The notes below the pieces were generated by a model, which was not told where the DNA came from, made no database searches, and saw nothing but the letters and a program-made list of their open reading frames with translations. A stretch of DNA of 60,971 nucleotides, taken from positions 1 through 60,971 of the forward strand of contig CAITTG010000120.1 in assembly GCA_903895255.1 (NCBI GenBank), written 5' to 3'. Source of the stretch: an uncultured Verrucomicrobia subdivision 3 bacterium. Its GTDB lineage: Bacteria > Verrucomicrobiota > Verrucomicrobiia > Limisphaerales > UBA11358. Of the stretch, positions 50,621 to 60,073 are shown piece after piece. Numbering within the stretch: position 1 is the stretch's first letter; every line of letters starts with the position of its first letter. A program made the position numbers and the translations under genes.

Positions 50621-50857
50621 TCAACAAGCGTCCCGGTCGGCCCGAATCGCTGCGCGCACGGTTTCGCGGCGCAAGTTGACCGGGCTGTAAAACAATCCGT
50701 CCCGGCCTTTGTTAAGTTTGACCACCGGGACTTCATTTTCAACCAACTCCAAAACCCGAAAGCTGCCATCCGCCTGCCGGGTGACATCAAAGGCGGTGCC
50801 GGGACGAAAAAGTTCCATGGCTGCCAGCCTGCCGCGTGAATCAGCAATTGATTTCAC
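50621..50857 (-). CDS. Small hypothetical protein
   Basis: 78 residues, not recognised. Its natural-looking segment MELFRPGTAFDVTRQADGSF, then RVLELVENEVPVVKLNK, has regular strand-like alternation. The true start is probably the internal ATG at about 50818, giving 65 residues. No signal peptide. It converges on def with 5 bases between the stops. Confidence 0.5.
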   Translation of the reverse strand: MKSIADSRGRLAAMELFRPGTAFDVTRQADGSFRVLELVENEVPVVKLNKGRDGLFYSPVNLRRETVRAAIRADRDAC

Positions 50858-51064
50858 AATGGGATGATCCCATCGCTTTTAAACTCTGTAAAGCCGGTGG
50901 ATTAACCGTTGACCCGGGTTGACAATTTCGCCAACGGTCAGAGAGTCCGATCAAAATCGCATGCCCTTGGCGGGGAATTTTTCGCAAAAGATCTGCCCGG
51001 CGGCCGGCGGTCTGGACGTGGTGATACAGTGAAGGATTGGGGATGAGTCGCACCGACGGCCAGC

Positions 51065-51676
51065 TTACTTGAGGGACTCCAACCGGGCGTTGACCAACTC
51101 CGTGGCCTGGGATTGGAAATACGGCAAATCGTGGGTCAGGCTTTTAAAGACAACTTCCGATCGGATAAAATCCTCGTACAATTGTCGTTCCATTTGGGGA
51201 TCCATGACCGGCTGGTTGGTGGCCAAGTGATTAGTGACTGACGGGACCGATACCGTGCGGTTGGGCACGGTATTCAAACTGATTAATTGGGGGTGGGCAA
51301 GCCGCTGCCGAAGGGCGTCGGCCCGCGCGGATTCGATGGCCGCCAATTGGGTTTGGGAGTTGGTCATGGTCGCTCCCGCTGACTGGGCGGCCTGGACAAG
51401 AATGATCAGGGTCAGCGCCTGTATTTCCGGCGTGCCCACGGGCTGGCCCGCGAAGTGGGCTTGGATGTCCACGGCCTGGGCCGTGGCGCTGAAATGGCCG
51501 GTGCGGGCCAGTTGGGCGGCGGCCGCGGCCACCCAAGCCTGCACGCCGGGGGACAACTGGCCGGCAAGATGGTCGTGCAGGACGGCGGCGGTGGGGGACA
51601 CACTGCTTTGCGCCCCGCCGGTCAGTGGCAGGAGCCAGACCAGTAACAAACACCCGAGAGAATAAAGACGCTTCAT
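51065..51676 (-). CDS. Hypothetical secreted protein
   Basis: 203 residues with a signal peptide (LYSLGCLLLVWLLPLTGGAQ). The body is Ala/Gln-rich and helical (AWVAAAAAQLARTGHFSATAQAVDIQAHFAGQP). No known domain recognised. It follows rpoN on the same strand after 37 bases. Confidence 0.65.
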   Translation of the reverse strand: MKRLYSLGCLLLVWLLPLTGGAQSSVSPTAAVLHDHLAGQLSPGVQAWVAAAAAQLARTGHFSATAQAVDIQAHFAGQPVGTPEIQALTLIILVQAAQSAGATMTNSQTQLAAIESARADALRQRLAHPQLISLNTVPNRTVSVPSVTNHLATNQPVMDPQMERQLYEDFIRSEVVFKSLTHDLPYFQSQATELVNARLESLK

Positions 51677-51713
51677 AGTTTCAAGGGTAAGACGGAGCCC
51701 AGGCCGGGAAGGT

Positions 51714-53276
51714 TCAATAAACCTTCCGCAAATTTGAAGGGAGGATGTTCAGCTCCGTGCGGTACTTGGCCACGGTGCGTCGCGCGATGACGATGCCCTT
51801 TTCCGCCACCATCCGGACCACATCCTGGTCGGACAGGGGTTTGGACAGGTCCTCGGCTTTAAAGATATCGGCGATCATGTCTTTCACGCTGGTATTGGAA
51901 ATATTTTCGCCACTGGCGGATTGCAGGCCGCTGGTGAAAAAGTATTTCATCTCGAAAATACCCTGGGGCGTTTGCATGTACTTGCCGGAAACCGCCCGGC
52001 TGACGGTGGTTTCATGCACCCCCACGACCTCGGCCACCTGCACCATGGTGAGGGGTTTCAAGTGCGCCACGCCTTTTTCCATGAAGTCATGCTGGCGCTT
52101 AACGATTTCGCGGCCGATGTTCAAGATGGTTTGCTGGCGTTGGTGCAGGCTTTTGATCAAAAAATTACCCGCCCGGATTTTCTCGCGAATGTAGTTTTTC
52201 ACTTCCGCGGCGTTTTCGCCTTGGGACATGAGGTCTTTGTAGACGTTGCTAATGCGCAAATGGGGGATTTGCTCGTCATTGGTGGTGACCACAAACTCGT
52301 CGCCAACCTTTTGCACGAACACCTCCGGCAGGACAAATTGCTGGGTATCCGGCAAAAAAGCGCGGCCGGGCCGGGGCTCCAGCCGCCCGATGCGCGCGAG
52401 TGATTCCTGAACGTCCTCGATGTCCTCGTCGGTCCCCCGGGCAATGTCGGGAATTTTCCGCCGGCCCAGCGCCTCCATGAAATCGCGCACAATGCGGTAT
52501 TCCAGGGAGTCCTGGTGGCCGGCGCGTTCCAATTGCAGCATGAGGCATTCGCGCAAATCGCGCGCGCCCACGCCGGCAGGCTCAAAGGTTTGCAGCAACG
52601 CCAGCATTTCGGCCAGCTCGGCCACCGGGGCATTGCCCGTGGCGGACAACTCCTCGAGGGTGGCTTTCAAATAGCCGAAGTCGTCGATATTGCCGATGAT
52701 CAACTCCATCAGGGCGCGCTGCCGGGCGGTCAGGTCCGCCTCGCGCATTTGGTCCATCAAGTGCTCGGCCAGCGAGGTGCCGGCGGTGAGGGAATCAAAC
52801 ATGAACTGGCGGCGTTCCTCATCCTCGGCCGACTGCCGCATGGGGATGTTGGTCTGGGCGAAATGATCGCGCCAGTCCTGGTCCATCTGGACCAACTTCT
52901 CGAACTCCGCCTGGAAATCATCGACCGGCCCCTCCGCGGCAATGTCCACGGAAGGATCGGGAGCCGCATCGAGGGAGGCCTCGGGAGCCTCGGGAGCGGC
53001 GGCAATTTCATCTGAATCGCGCTCGGATTTTTCCCGCAAGTCGGCATCCTCGGAGGAAATTTCCTCGAGGACGGGGTTTTGCTGCAATTCCTGCTCGACC
53101 AGGGCTTTTAATTCCATGGTCGGGGCTTGCAGCAGGGCCAGCGACTGCTGCATTTGCGGCGACAAAACCAGCGATTGGGTCAGTCGTTGTGATAGTTGTA
53201 AGCCAGGTCCCACGGGCTTTGAACTTAACAAAAACAAATCGCAGCTCAAAGAAAATTGGCATGATTTTCGCTCCAT
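51714..53276 (-). CDS. rpoN: RNA polymerase sigma-54 factor
   Basis: 520 residues from ATG 53276. A much longer upstream frame exists but runs through hpf on the other strand, so it is not used. N-terminal activator-binding region LQLSQRLTQSLVLSPQMQQSLALLQAPTMELKALVEQEL and an acidic linker. Core-binding part includes DFGYLKATLEELS, FEPAGVGARDLRECL and IEDVQ. DNA-binding helix-turn-helix PLTMVQVAEVVGVHETTVSRAV. RpoN box RRTVAKYR at the C-terminus. Directs transcription at -24/-12 promoters. Confidence 0.94.
   Translation of the reverse strand: MERKSCQFSLSCDLFLLSSKPVGPGLQLSQRLTQSLVLSPQMQQSLALLQAPTMELKALVEQELQQNPVLEEISSEDADLREKSERDSDEIAAAPEAPEASLDAAPDPSVDIAAEGPVDDFQAEFEKLVQMDQDWRDHFAQTNIPMRQSAEDEERRQFMFDSLTAGTSLAEHLMDQMREADLTARQRALMELIIGNIDDFGYLKATLEELSATGNAPVAELAEMLALLQTFEPAGVGARDLRECLMLQLERAGHQDSLEYRIVRDFMEALGRRKIPDIARGTDEDIEDVQESLARIGRLEPRPGRAFLPDTQQFVLPEVFVQKVGDEFVVTTNDEQIPHLRISNVYKDLMSQGENAAEVKNYIREKIRAGNFLIKSLHQRQQTILNIGREIVKRQHDFMEKGVAHLKPLTMVQVAEVVGVHETTVSRAVSGKYMQTPQGIFEMKYFFTSGLQSASGENISNTSVKDMIADIFKAEDLSKPLSDQDVVRMVAEKGIVIARRTVAKYRTELNILPSNLRKVY
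53257..53272 (+). promoter_or_regulatory. Candidate sigma-54 promoter for hpf
   Basis: TGGCATGATTTTCGCT has GG and GC 10 bases apart and 2 mismatches to TGGCACGnnnnTTGCT. It lies 62 bases upstream of hpf, overlapping the first codons of rpoN on the other strand. Pattern only. Confidence 0.45.
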
Positions 53277-53333
53277 TGGGAAAAATTGAAGGAAAAACTG
53301 GATTTTGCATTTCGCCAATTGCATCTTGAGGAC

Positions 53334-53687
53334 ATGAAACTGATTCTTTCCACACATAATGTCACGCTGACCAAGGCCATCGAAGACCATGTCATCAGCC
53401 GGATTGAAAAGCTGGAGCATTTCGACAAGCGCGCCATTGATGCGCGGGTAACGCTGGAACATGATCACACCAAGGTTTCCAAGAAGCAGTTTTCCTGCTC
53501 GATACGGCTGAGTCTGCGGGGACCGGACCTCTATGCGGAAGACAGTGAAAGTGATCTTTATGCGGCCATTGACCGGGTTACGAAGAAGATTCAGACGCAG
53601 ATCCGCACCCGCCACAGCAAAGTGAAGGCGGACAAGCACAAAGTGGCGGCCAAATTAAAGAAGAACAAGCAGGAAGCCGAGGCGTAA
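53334..53687 (+). CDS. hpf: Ribosome hibernation-promoting factor, short form (HPF/YfiA family)
   Basis: 117 residues from MKLILSTHNVT at 53334. Upstream residues in the frame are not family-like. Conserved S30AE core: THNVTLTKAIEDHVISRIEKLEHF, ARVTLEHDH, RGPDLYAEDSESDLYAAIDRV. Then a basic Lys-rich C-terminal extension with no long HPF dimer domain. It parks ribosomes in stress. Divergent from rpoN, where the usual order is rpoN-hpf in one operon. Confidence 0.92.
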   Translation: MKLILSTHNVTLTKAIEDHVISRIEKLEHFDKRAIDARVTLEHDHTKVSKKQFSCSIRLSLRGPDLYAEDSESDLYAAIDRVTKKIQTQIRTRHSKVKADKHKVAAKLKKNKQEAEA

Positions 53688-53703
53688 GGGACGGAGTTGC
53701 CTG

Positions 53704-54954
53704 GTGATTATTCGCGCCCGTTTTGTTTTGCCCCTCGCCCGCCCGCCCATTGAGGATGGCGCGGTCATGGTGACCGCCAATCATATCCGAGCGGTCGGCC
53801 CCTGGCGGGAATTGCAGGGTCAGGCCCACCGCCGCCGCGTGGTGGATCTCCGGGAGGTTATTTTGATGCCCGGGCTGGTCAACGCGCATTGCCATCTGGA
53901 TTATACGGACATGGGCGGGCAGTTGCCGGCGCCCAAAACCTTTCTCGACTGGATCCCCCTGATCACTGCGGCAAAGGCGAGCTGGAGCTATTCCGATTAC
54001 GCAGCCTCCTGGCTGAATGGCGCCCACATGCTGCTGAAAAGCGGCACCACCACCGTGGCGGACATCGAGGCCATGCCGGATTTGCTGCCCGAGGTCTGGG
54101 ATGCCACCCCGCTGCGGGTGTATTCGTTTCTCGAAATGACCGGGATTAAGGCCCGGCGGGACCCATCGGAAATCCTGCATGAGACGGTGGACAAGGTAGA
54201 GTCGCTCGCCCACCATCGCAATCATTTGGGACTTTCCCCCCACGCTCCCTACTCCACCAGGCCGGAGCTGCTACAGTTTGCCAGCCGACTGGCCAAAAAA
54301 CGGCGCTGGCGGGTCTCCACTCATGTCGCCGAGTCCGAGCAAGAATACGAAATGTTCAAGGATGGCCGGGGGGCGATGTATGAGTGGCTGCGGCGCAATG
54401 ACCGTGACAATTCCGATTGCGGCCGGGGCTCGCCCGTCGAGCACTTGGAACGCAATGGCTTGCTGGGTGAAAACCTGCTGGCCATCCATGTCAATCTGCT
54501 CGCCCGGGGGGACGCGCAACTGCTGGGCCGCCGCCGGGTGCATGTCGTGCACTGCCCGCGCAGCCACGATTACTTCCGCCATCCGCCTTTCGAACGGCAG
54601 CGCCTCGCGCGCGCCGGGGCCAACGTCTGCCTCGGCACGGACAGCCTGGCGACGGTTCGCAAAAGCGGGAAACAAAAGATCACGCTGGACATGTTTGAGG
54701 AGATGCGCGCCCTCGCGGCCAAAGACCCGGGCGTATCGCCCGAGGAAATTCTCCGCATGGCCACGGTGAATGGGGCCCGCGCGCTGGGTCAAGCCGGTCG
54801 CATCGGCGAACTGAGCCCGAAAACTTTTGCGGATCTCATCGCCATCCCTTACAACGGCAAAAAGGCCGGCATCCATGATGCGGTGCTGAAACACTCCGGC
54901 CCGATCTTTGCGGGCATGATTGATGGCCGCTGGATCGTGCCACCGCTGCCCTAG
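53704..54954 (+). CDS. Amidohydrolase family deaminase (aminofutalosine deaminase-like)
   Basis: 416 residues, GTG start 16 bases after hpf, with GGAG upstream. Metal ligands H62 and H64 in VNAHCHLDYTD, H207 in STHVAES with E210, HVVHCPRSHDYF near residue 275-286, and D in LGTDSLA near 312. The HCPRSHxYF form is found in enzymes assigned as 6-aminodeoxyfutalosine deaminases of the futalosine menaquinone route (recalled, not searched). Other COG0402 members such as SAH or guanine deaminases are possible. No other mqn gene is seen here. Confidence 0.78.
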   Translation: MIIRARFVLPLARPPIEDGAVMVTANHIRAVGPWRELQGQAHRRRVVDLREVILMPGLVNAHCHLDYTDMGGQLPAPKTFLDWIPLITAAKASWSYSDYAASWLNGAHMLLKSGTTTVADIEAMPDLLPEVWDATPLRVYSFLEMTGIKARRDPSEILHETVDKVESLAHHRNHLGLSPHAPYSTRPELLQFASRLAKKRRWRVSTHVAESEQEYEMFKDGRGAMYEWLRRNDRDNSDCGRGSPVEHLERNGLLGENLLAIHVNLLARGDAQLLGRRRVHVVHCPRSHDYFRHPPFERQRLARAGANVCLGTDSLATVRKSGKQKITLDMFEEMRALAAKDPGVSPEEILRMATVNGARALGQAGRIGELSPKTFADLIAIPYNGKKAGIHDAVLKHSGPIFAGMIDGRWIVPPLP

Positions 54955-54985
54955 ACCCAAGCCGGGAACACCCGGCGGGCCGCCT

Positions 54986-56236
54986 TCAACTTTTCGCCGC
55001 CTTCCGGGTGCGGATCAAGAGCGTGAGCGCGCCCCCGACCAACAACAGCAGGCCAGCGGTGATGAAGGAAGAGGCGTAGTTGCCGTGACCGGCGGTGTCC
55101 TTGCTCGCGGCGAAGAGCCAGGCTTGGAGGCGGCTCAAGGCGAAACCGCCCACGCCCCAGGCCGTGAAGAGCACACCGTAGTTCATGCCAAAGTTTTTCA
55201 AGCCCCAGAGATCCTTGGCGAATGAGGGGAACAAGGCCAGATTGGCCCCGTAATTAAAGCCGATAAAGGTCGCGAGCAACACGATGATGAATTTGGCGCC
55301 GTCGGTCGAGGCGGTGACGGGAATGGCGAGAAACATGAGCGCGGCCTGAAGCAGCAGGACCAGCATCAAGGTCCAGCGCCGGCCGATTTTATCCGACAGC
55401 AGCCCGGCCACAATCCGGCCACCGGCGTTGCCCAGGGCCATGACCGCCACGGCGATAAACGCCTGGTCACCCATGGTTTTTTTGGCCATGCCGCTCACAC
55501 TGCTTATCACCATCAGTCCCGCGCCAGCGCCGATAAAGTAGATGATCCATAGCAACCAGAAGCCCGGCTGCGCCAGAATTTGCCCCGGCGTGAAATCCAC
55601 CACCGGGGCGGCAATGGAAGATTTGGCCGTTTGCGCTTTGATCACGGCCACTTGACCGGCTGTGGGGTTCACCAACAATTGGGCGAGGCTGCAGACAATC
55701 ACGGCAAAAGCGCCGCCAAAGATCAGCATGGATTTCAGGATGCCGTAGTGCCGCAGCAGATAATCCGCCAAGGGGGCCAGGTAGACCGGGGCCAGGCCGA
55801 AGCCGGCTACCACCAAGCCGGCGATCAAACCAGTTTTGGCGGGCGGGAACCATTTAAGGGCGGGCGGCGTAGCCGAGGCATATCCAAACCCAATCCCCAA
55901 ACCCACCAGCACGCCAAAGCCCAGCAGCCAGGCACCGTAGTTGGTGGTGGTGGAAACCAGCAACAGCCCCAACCCGACCAGCAGACCGCCGAGGGAGGCG
56001 GTGACGCGGGGTCCGAGGCGGTCCTGGCAGCGACCGGCGAGAATCATGGTGAAGGCAAACACCAGGCAGCAGAGCGCGTAAGGATCATTCAATTGCGCAC
56101 CCTTCCAGCCGAACTCCTTCTCAATGGCGGCTTTGAACAGGCTCCACGTGTAGAGGACACCCAGGGCGAGGTTGATGCCGAGGCCGGCGGCGGTGACGAT
56201 CCAGCCGCGGCTGGCGGGCGAAGTGTCAGAAAGCAT
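54986..56236 (-). CDS. MFS transporter, oxalate/formate antiporter (OFA) family-like
   Basis: 416 residues from ATG 56236 (a TTG at 56272 overlapping the previous stop is possible but weaker). Twelve hydrophobic segments. Family stretches: LGVLYTWSLFKAAIEKEFGW near the start, RCQDRLGPRV, LGIGFGYASATPPALKWFPPAKTGLIAGLVVAGFG, and SDKIGRRWTL after the middle. OFA proteins exchange small carboxylates; the substrate is unknown. It follows the Ig-like-domain gene on the same strand. Confidence 0.85.
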   Translation of the reverse strand: MLSDTSPASRGWIVTAAGLGINLALGVLYTWSLFKAAIEKEFGWKGAQLNDPYALCCLVFAFTMILAGRCQDRLGPRVTASLGGLLVGLGLLLVSTTTNYGAWLLGFGVLVGLGIGFGYASATPPALKWFPPAKTGLIAGLVVAGFGLAPVYLAPLADYLLRHYGILKSMLIFGGAFAVIVCSLAQLLVNPTAGQVAVIKAQTAKSSIAAPVVDFTPGQILAQPGFWLLWIIYFIGAGAGLMVISSVSGMAKKTMGDQAFIAVAVMALGNAGGRIVAGLLSDKIGRRWTLMLVLLLQAALMFLAIPVTASTDGAKFIIVLLATFIGFNYGANLALFPSFAKDLWGLKNFGMNYGVLFTAWGVGGFALSRLQAWLFAASKDTAGHGNYASSFITAGLLLLVGGALTLLIRTRKAAKS

Positions 56237-56268
56237 GGTGCTTGGATAAGAATATTGGGGCGACCAAT

Positions 56269-58308
56269 TCAAGCTCGGGGATTGACCTGCAGGGAAGCCA
56301 CAGCCGTGACAAAAGCTTGGGCTACAATACTAATGGTGTAGGGTTCGCCCCAGGCATTGGTGGGAATATTAAAAGGTTGGGACGGCTGGTTTGCCAGCAC
56401 CGTCACGAAAGCCGGGACCTCCAAGGGCGGCGTTGGTGGAGGGGTCTCGCCCCGAACCAGATGCAAGCCCGGAGCGGCTTGAATGCCCACGATCGTATCG
56501 CTAGCCACGGGATTAACCAAGGTGAGCAAACCCACGCTGGTCTGACCGCCGACCACCACCGGGGGATCGATCGTCAAAGTGGACAGGACTCCATTCCCGG
56601 GGGCAGGCTGGACGGTCAGCGTTTCGGTGACCACAATGCCGGCACAACTGGCTGACAACTGCCCTTGAAAGGGGGCGAAAGGGGCAATGACGCCAGGCAC
56701 GGAGACCGCAAATGGACCCTGGTTACTTCCCGCAGGCATATTGGCCACCCCAGTTGTGCCAGCAAAGCCAGGAGGGGTCCAAACGAGATTCACAGGCACG
56801 GGTCCGATATTGGATTGCCGGGTGAGATAAATTATCAGGGTGCAGTCCCCGCCACATAGCACTGGATTGGGTTGAAAGGAAATTTGTGAGACAGTGGGAG
56901 AAACATACTTGAAAGAGGTCGTCTGGGTGGCACCGCCAAAACGGGCAGTGATTTTTATGGTTTTGGGCGGGAATCCGGCGGGAATTTCCACGGTATTGAT
57001 TTGGAATCGGGCTTTGGTCTGGCTGGCGGAGACCACGGCCGGGGTAAAGGAGACAATATTCGGGTGACTGCAACTTAGTTGGATCGTGGCGGAGCCATCG
57101 GTCGGAGCCTTATCCACAGTAACCTCACCATGGCTGATGTCGCCACAAATCACGGAGCCGGCAACGACGCTGACCCCCACGACTTTGGGTGAAACCAGGC
57201 GCACCGTGCCCGTTTTGGTGACGCCCGCGTAAGTCGCGGAGAGCTTCACCGACTTATTGGCACAAGGCAGTCGTTCGCCCGCCACTGGCAGTTTAATCTT
57301 CACCGAGTTATCACCCACCTTGATCACGGCCTGGCCTGGCACGGGGAGCAGCCCAGGGTTACTACTGGTCAGGGCGATATATATTTCAGCTTTAGCCCGA
57401 TGATCCACCTTGATCTCAGCATAGTCGTGATAACCGTAGGTAATTGAATGGGGCACGGAAAAAGAGACCAAGTTGCACACCGGGAACAAATTATCACCCT
57501 TTGGATTATAACTTTCCCCCGGCGGATAATGAAGGTTGAGCAAATTAATGAAAGGATGCCAGCCATCGGCATCGCCGGTCAAATTACCATAAACGGAATT
57601 CAAATCGTTAAAACTCCCGGCATTGATGATTTGGCTGATGCTGAAATTGAGCTGACTGTGGAGATACCACAGAAACGCCGTGGCACAGCCGGTCACCGCG
57701 TCAGCCCCATGATCGTCCGGGGCATTGGTGATGTTATTCGGCCGGCCGGCTTTTAACCAGGACGGGGTGACGGCAAAGTAAGCCGGCATGGTTTCTCCCA
57801 AACCATTGTGGAGCAGGAACTGGGCCGCTAAAAACCGAGAGAGCCCCTCGCCCATGCTGCCTTCATCACCCCCTTGGAACAATCCATCATCCTCATACCA
57901 ACCATTGTCAATTTGCTTCATCAGCATTTCCGTCACCTCCGAAACAAGCAGGTAACGGAGAAAATCCGTCTTGGAGAGCGGAGTGCCGGCTTCGGGCACG
58001 CCCGGATCAAGCTGGATGAAGGAACCGGAGCCAAAAAACATGCCGGCGGGTGACGGGTCGTTCCAAGTGCCGGCTCCAGCCGCGTTGGTGGAGGTGTTCA
58101 CCTGCACGCCCAGCGGATAGTCGAAGGGAATATCGGCGCCGTCGAACCAGTACTGCATCAGCGCGAAATCTTCCTCAGCTTTCAGCATGAGACCACTGGT
58201 GTAACCGGCCCCTTCGGGCAAGAGTGAAACATCGTAACTAAAGGAGTAATGAGGAGTGACACCCTGACCGGAGCCAAGATCCGTCAAGCCAGCGACAGTA
58301 AGTGACAT
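56269..58308 (-). CDS. Large protein with N-terminal peptidase-like and C-terminal Ig-like parts
   Basis: 679 residues, no obvious signal peptide or membrane segment. The first 270 or so residues contain YLLVSEVTEMLMKQIDNGWY followed by GSMGEGLSRFLAAQFL, an arrangement like HExxx...GEGLS in zinc-peptidase-like proteins but without the histidines. From about 280 onwards the chain is strand-rich with PVAGERLPCANKSVKLSATYAG, VICGDISHGEVTVDKAP and similar units, about four Ig-like repeats of some 90 residues with regular Cys. Function unknown. Confidence 0.7.
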   Translation of the reverse strand: MSLTVAGLTDLGSGQGVTPHYSFSYDVSLLPEGAGYTSGLMLKAEEDFALMQYWFDGADIPFDYPLGVQVNTSTNAAGAGTWNDPSPAGMFFGSGSFIQLDPGVPEAGTPLSKTDFLRYLLVSEVTEMLMKQIDNGWYEDDGLFQGGDEGSMGEGLSRFLAAQFLLHNGLGETMPAYFAVTPSWLKAGRPNNITNAPDDHGADAVTGCATAFLWYLHSQLNFSISQIINAGSFNDLNSVYGNLTGDADGWHPFINLLNLHYPPGESYNPKGDNLFPVCNLVSFSVPHSITYGYHDYAEIKVDHRAKAEIYIALTSSNPGLLPVPGQAVIKVGDNSVKIKLPVAGERLPCANKSVKLSATYAGVTKTGTVRLVSPKVVGVSVVAGSVICGDISHGEVTVDKAPTDGSATIQLSCSHPNIVSFTPAVVSASQTKARFQINTVEIPAGFPPKTIKITARFGGATQTTSFKYVSPTVSQISFQPNPVLCGGDCTLIIYLTRQSNIGPVPVNLVWTPPGFAGTTGVANMPAGSNQGPFAVSVPGVIAPFAPFQGQLSASCAGIVVTETLTVQPAPGNGVLSTLTIDPPVVVGGQTSVGLLTLVNPVASDTIVGIQAAPGLHLVRGETPPPTPPLEVPAFVTVLANQPSQPFNIPTNAWGEPYTISIVAQAFVTAVASLQVNPRA

Positions 58309-58475
58309 ATAGTTTCAGTTGGAACAAAGGCCGCACGGCTTGACGCCCAAAATCAAAAACCGCCAGGCGGCCGGGATGCTGATTTTGATATATTAAGTTT
58401 GACTTATCGTACCCATCAAACTTCAAAAGTCAAGCAAATTTTAGTGGCAAATTTGGGGTGGTGGCCTGGCGCGGA

Positions 58476-58883
58476 CTACTCCCCGCCGAGCTGAAGTAAA
58501 TGCCGGAACTGAGCCTCGCTCAGGGGGGTGACGGAGAGGCGGGATTGTTTTACGAGCGGCATTTCCCGGAGCAGCGGGTCGGCCTTGATGGTTGCCAGCG
58601 ACACGGGTTTGAGCAGAGCCTTCACGGGCACCAAATCCACGCAGGACCAATCGCCCTCGGTGGCGGTGGCATCCGGATAAAATTCCCGGGCCACTTTGGC
58701 CACGCCCACCACCTGTTTGTCGGTGACGCTGTGGTAGAAACAGACGAGGTCGCCGGTTTTCATGGCACGCAGATGGTTGCGGGCCTGAAAATTGCGCACG
58801 CCCGTCCAGGCGGTGCGACGGTCCTTGACGAACGCGGACCAGGCGTACGCCGCGGGCTCGGATTTGACCAGCCAGTAATTCAT
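58476..58883 (-). CDS. EVE domain protein (PUA-like)
   Basis: 135 residues from ATG 58883. Clear EVE signature: MNYWLVKSEP at the start, WTGVRNFQARNHLRAMKTGDLVCFYHS and VGVAKVAREFYPD in the middle. EVE domains bind modified bases and are linked to DNA or RNA modification sensing; many are simple housekeeping genes. No neighbours suggest a defence role. Confidence 0.9.
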   Translation of the reverse strand: MNYWLVKSEPAAYAWSAFVKDRRTAWTGVRNFQARNHLRAMKTGDLVCFYHSVTDKQVVGVAKVAREFYPDATATEGDWSCVDLVPVKALLKPVSLATIKADPLLREMPLVKQSRLSVTPLSEAQFRHLLQLGGE

Positions 58884-58968
58884 AGAGCTAAAGTAAGGGG
58901 GCAACGGGAGGCAAACCAAGTTTTTAAATTCGTTGGTTTACGGGGCGCACACCCGTTAAAATCCGGCC

Positions 58969-59688
58969 ATGGATTTCGAATCGAACCTGGCCGAAATACG
59001 GCAACGAATGGACACGGCAGCGGCGAAGTCGGGCCGGGCCCCCGGCGCGGTGACCCTGCTGGCGGTGAGCAAGACGCACCCGCCGGCGGCCATCGAGGCG
59101 GCGGCGGTGGCGGGCCTGCGTTATTTTGGGGAGAGCAAAATCCAGGAGGCCCGGGCGAAAATCCCGCAGTGTCCGGGGCATCTGCGCTGGCATTTCATCG
59201 GGCATTTGCAGTCGAACAAATGCCGCGAGGCGGTGGAATTATTCAGCATGATCCAGGGGGTGGACAGCCTGGCGCTGGCGCAGGAAATTAACAAACGCGC
59301 CGAGCAGGCGGCCAAAACCATGCCGGTGCTGCTGGAGGTGAATGTCGCGGGGGAGGCGAGCAAATTTGGGTACCGGCCCGAGGCACTGCTGGCGGAGTGG
59401 GCGGCCTTGAACGAACTGCCCCGGCTGGAGATCCAGGGGTTAATGACGGTGCCGCCGTATGTCACGGACGCGGAAAACGCCCGTCCGCACTTTGTGCGCT
59501 TGCGCGAATTAAAGGCGGTTTGCGAGCAGCGGCTGGGGGCTCCCCTGCCCCATTTGAGCATGGGCATGAGCGGAGATTATGTGGTGGCGATTGAGGAAGG
59601 GGCGACCATCGTGCGCATCGGCACCGCGCTGTTTGGCAAACGCCAGTATGCGGCCAGCAAGAGTGCGCCGGGGGAAACTGGCGAATAA
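58969..59688 (+). CDS. Pyridoxal phosphate homeostasis protein (YggS/PLPBP family)
   Basis: 239 residues, TIM-barrel PLP-binding protein. K35 in LLAVSKTHP binds PLP. Also seen: FGESKIQEA, WHFIGHLQSNK, LLEVNVAGEASKFGY, IQGLMTVPPY, and LSMGMSGDYVVAIEEGATIVRIGTALFG. It keeps vitamin B6 and amino-acid balance. No proC or sep genes next to it. Confidence 0.95.
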   Translation: MDFESNLAEIRQRMDTAAAKSGRAPGAVTLLAVSKTHPPAAIEAAAVAGLRYFGESKIQEARAKIPQCPGHLRWHFIGHLQSNKCREAVELFSMIQGVDSLALAQEINKRAEQAAKTMPVLLEVNVAGEASKFGYRPEALLAEWAALNELPRLEIQGLMTVPPYVTDAENARPHFVRLRELKAVCEQRLGAPLPHLSMGMSGDYVVAIEEGATIVRIGTALFGKRQYAASKSAPGETGE

Positions 59689-59738
59689 ATTTTGCTGCAA
59701 ACGCGGGGTTGGAGGATTACATTAACAGCCATAAGACG

Positions 59739-60065
59739 ATGACCATTGACTCATTCAAACGCGAAATTGCCGCCGCCACAAAAACCTACGACCAGTATGT
59801 GGTTTGCCTGGGCAAGACGCCGGACGAGTTCGAGACATCCCTGCGCTCATTGTTTGCCAAAGCCATCAAGGCCTACCAAAATCGCGGGGAAGGCATGCGC
59901 CACGGCATTGCCCTGGACAAGCAGGTCACGGTCATTTTGAGTCAGGGTGATGAAGCACGCCCCTTGTGCGGCATTTATTTTAATCTTTTTTCCCCTTACC
60001 AGAAACATGTGCTGCCCAAGACGGTGAAAGTGATCGAGGACAAGCCGCCGCAAGCGGCGGATTGA
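59739..60065 (+). CDS. Hypothetical protein
   Basis: 108 residues from ATG 59739. An upstream TTG would add 10 residues. Not recognised. It opens with DSFKREIAAATKTYDQYVVCLGKTP and ends with Pro/Lys. Helical start, then strands. Follows the YggS-type gene by 50 bases. Confidence 0.6.
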   Translation: MTIDSFKREIAAATKTYDQYVVCLGKTPDEFETSLRSLFAKAIKAYQNRGEGMRHGIALDKQVTVILSQGDEARPLCGIYFNLFSPYQKHVLPKTVKVIEDKPPQAAD

Positions 60066-60073
60066 GCCCGCTT

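Noticed and set aside
53277..53639. N-terminal extension of rpoN
   Set aside because: It is open by chance over the hpf gene on the other strand and has no sigma-54 similarity.
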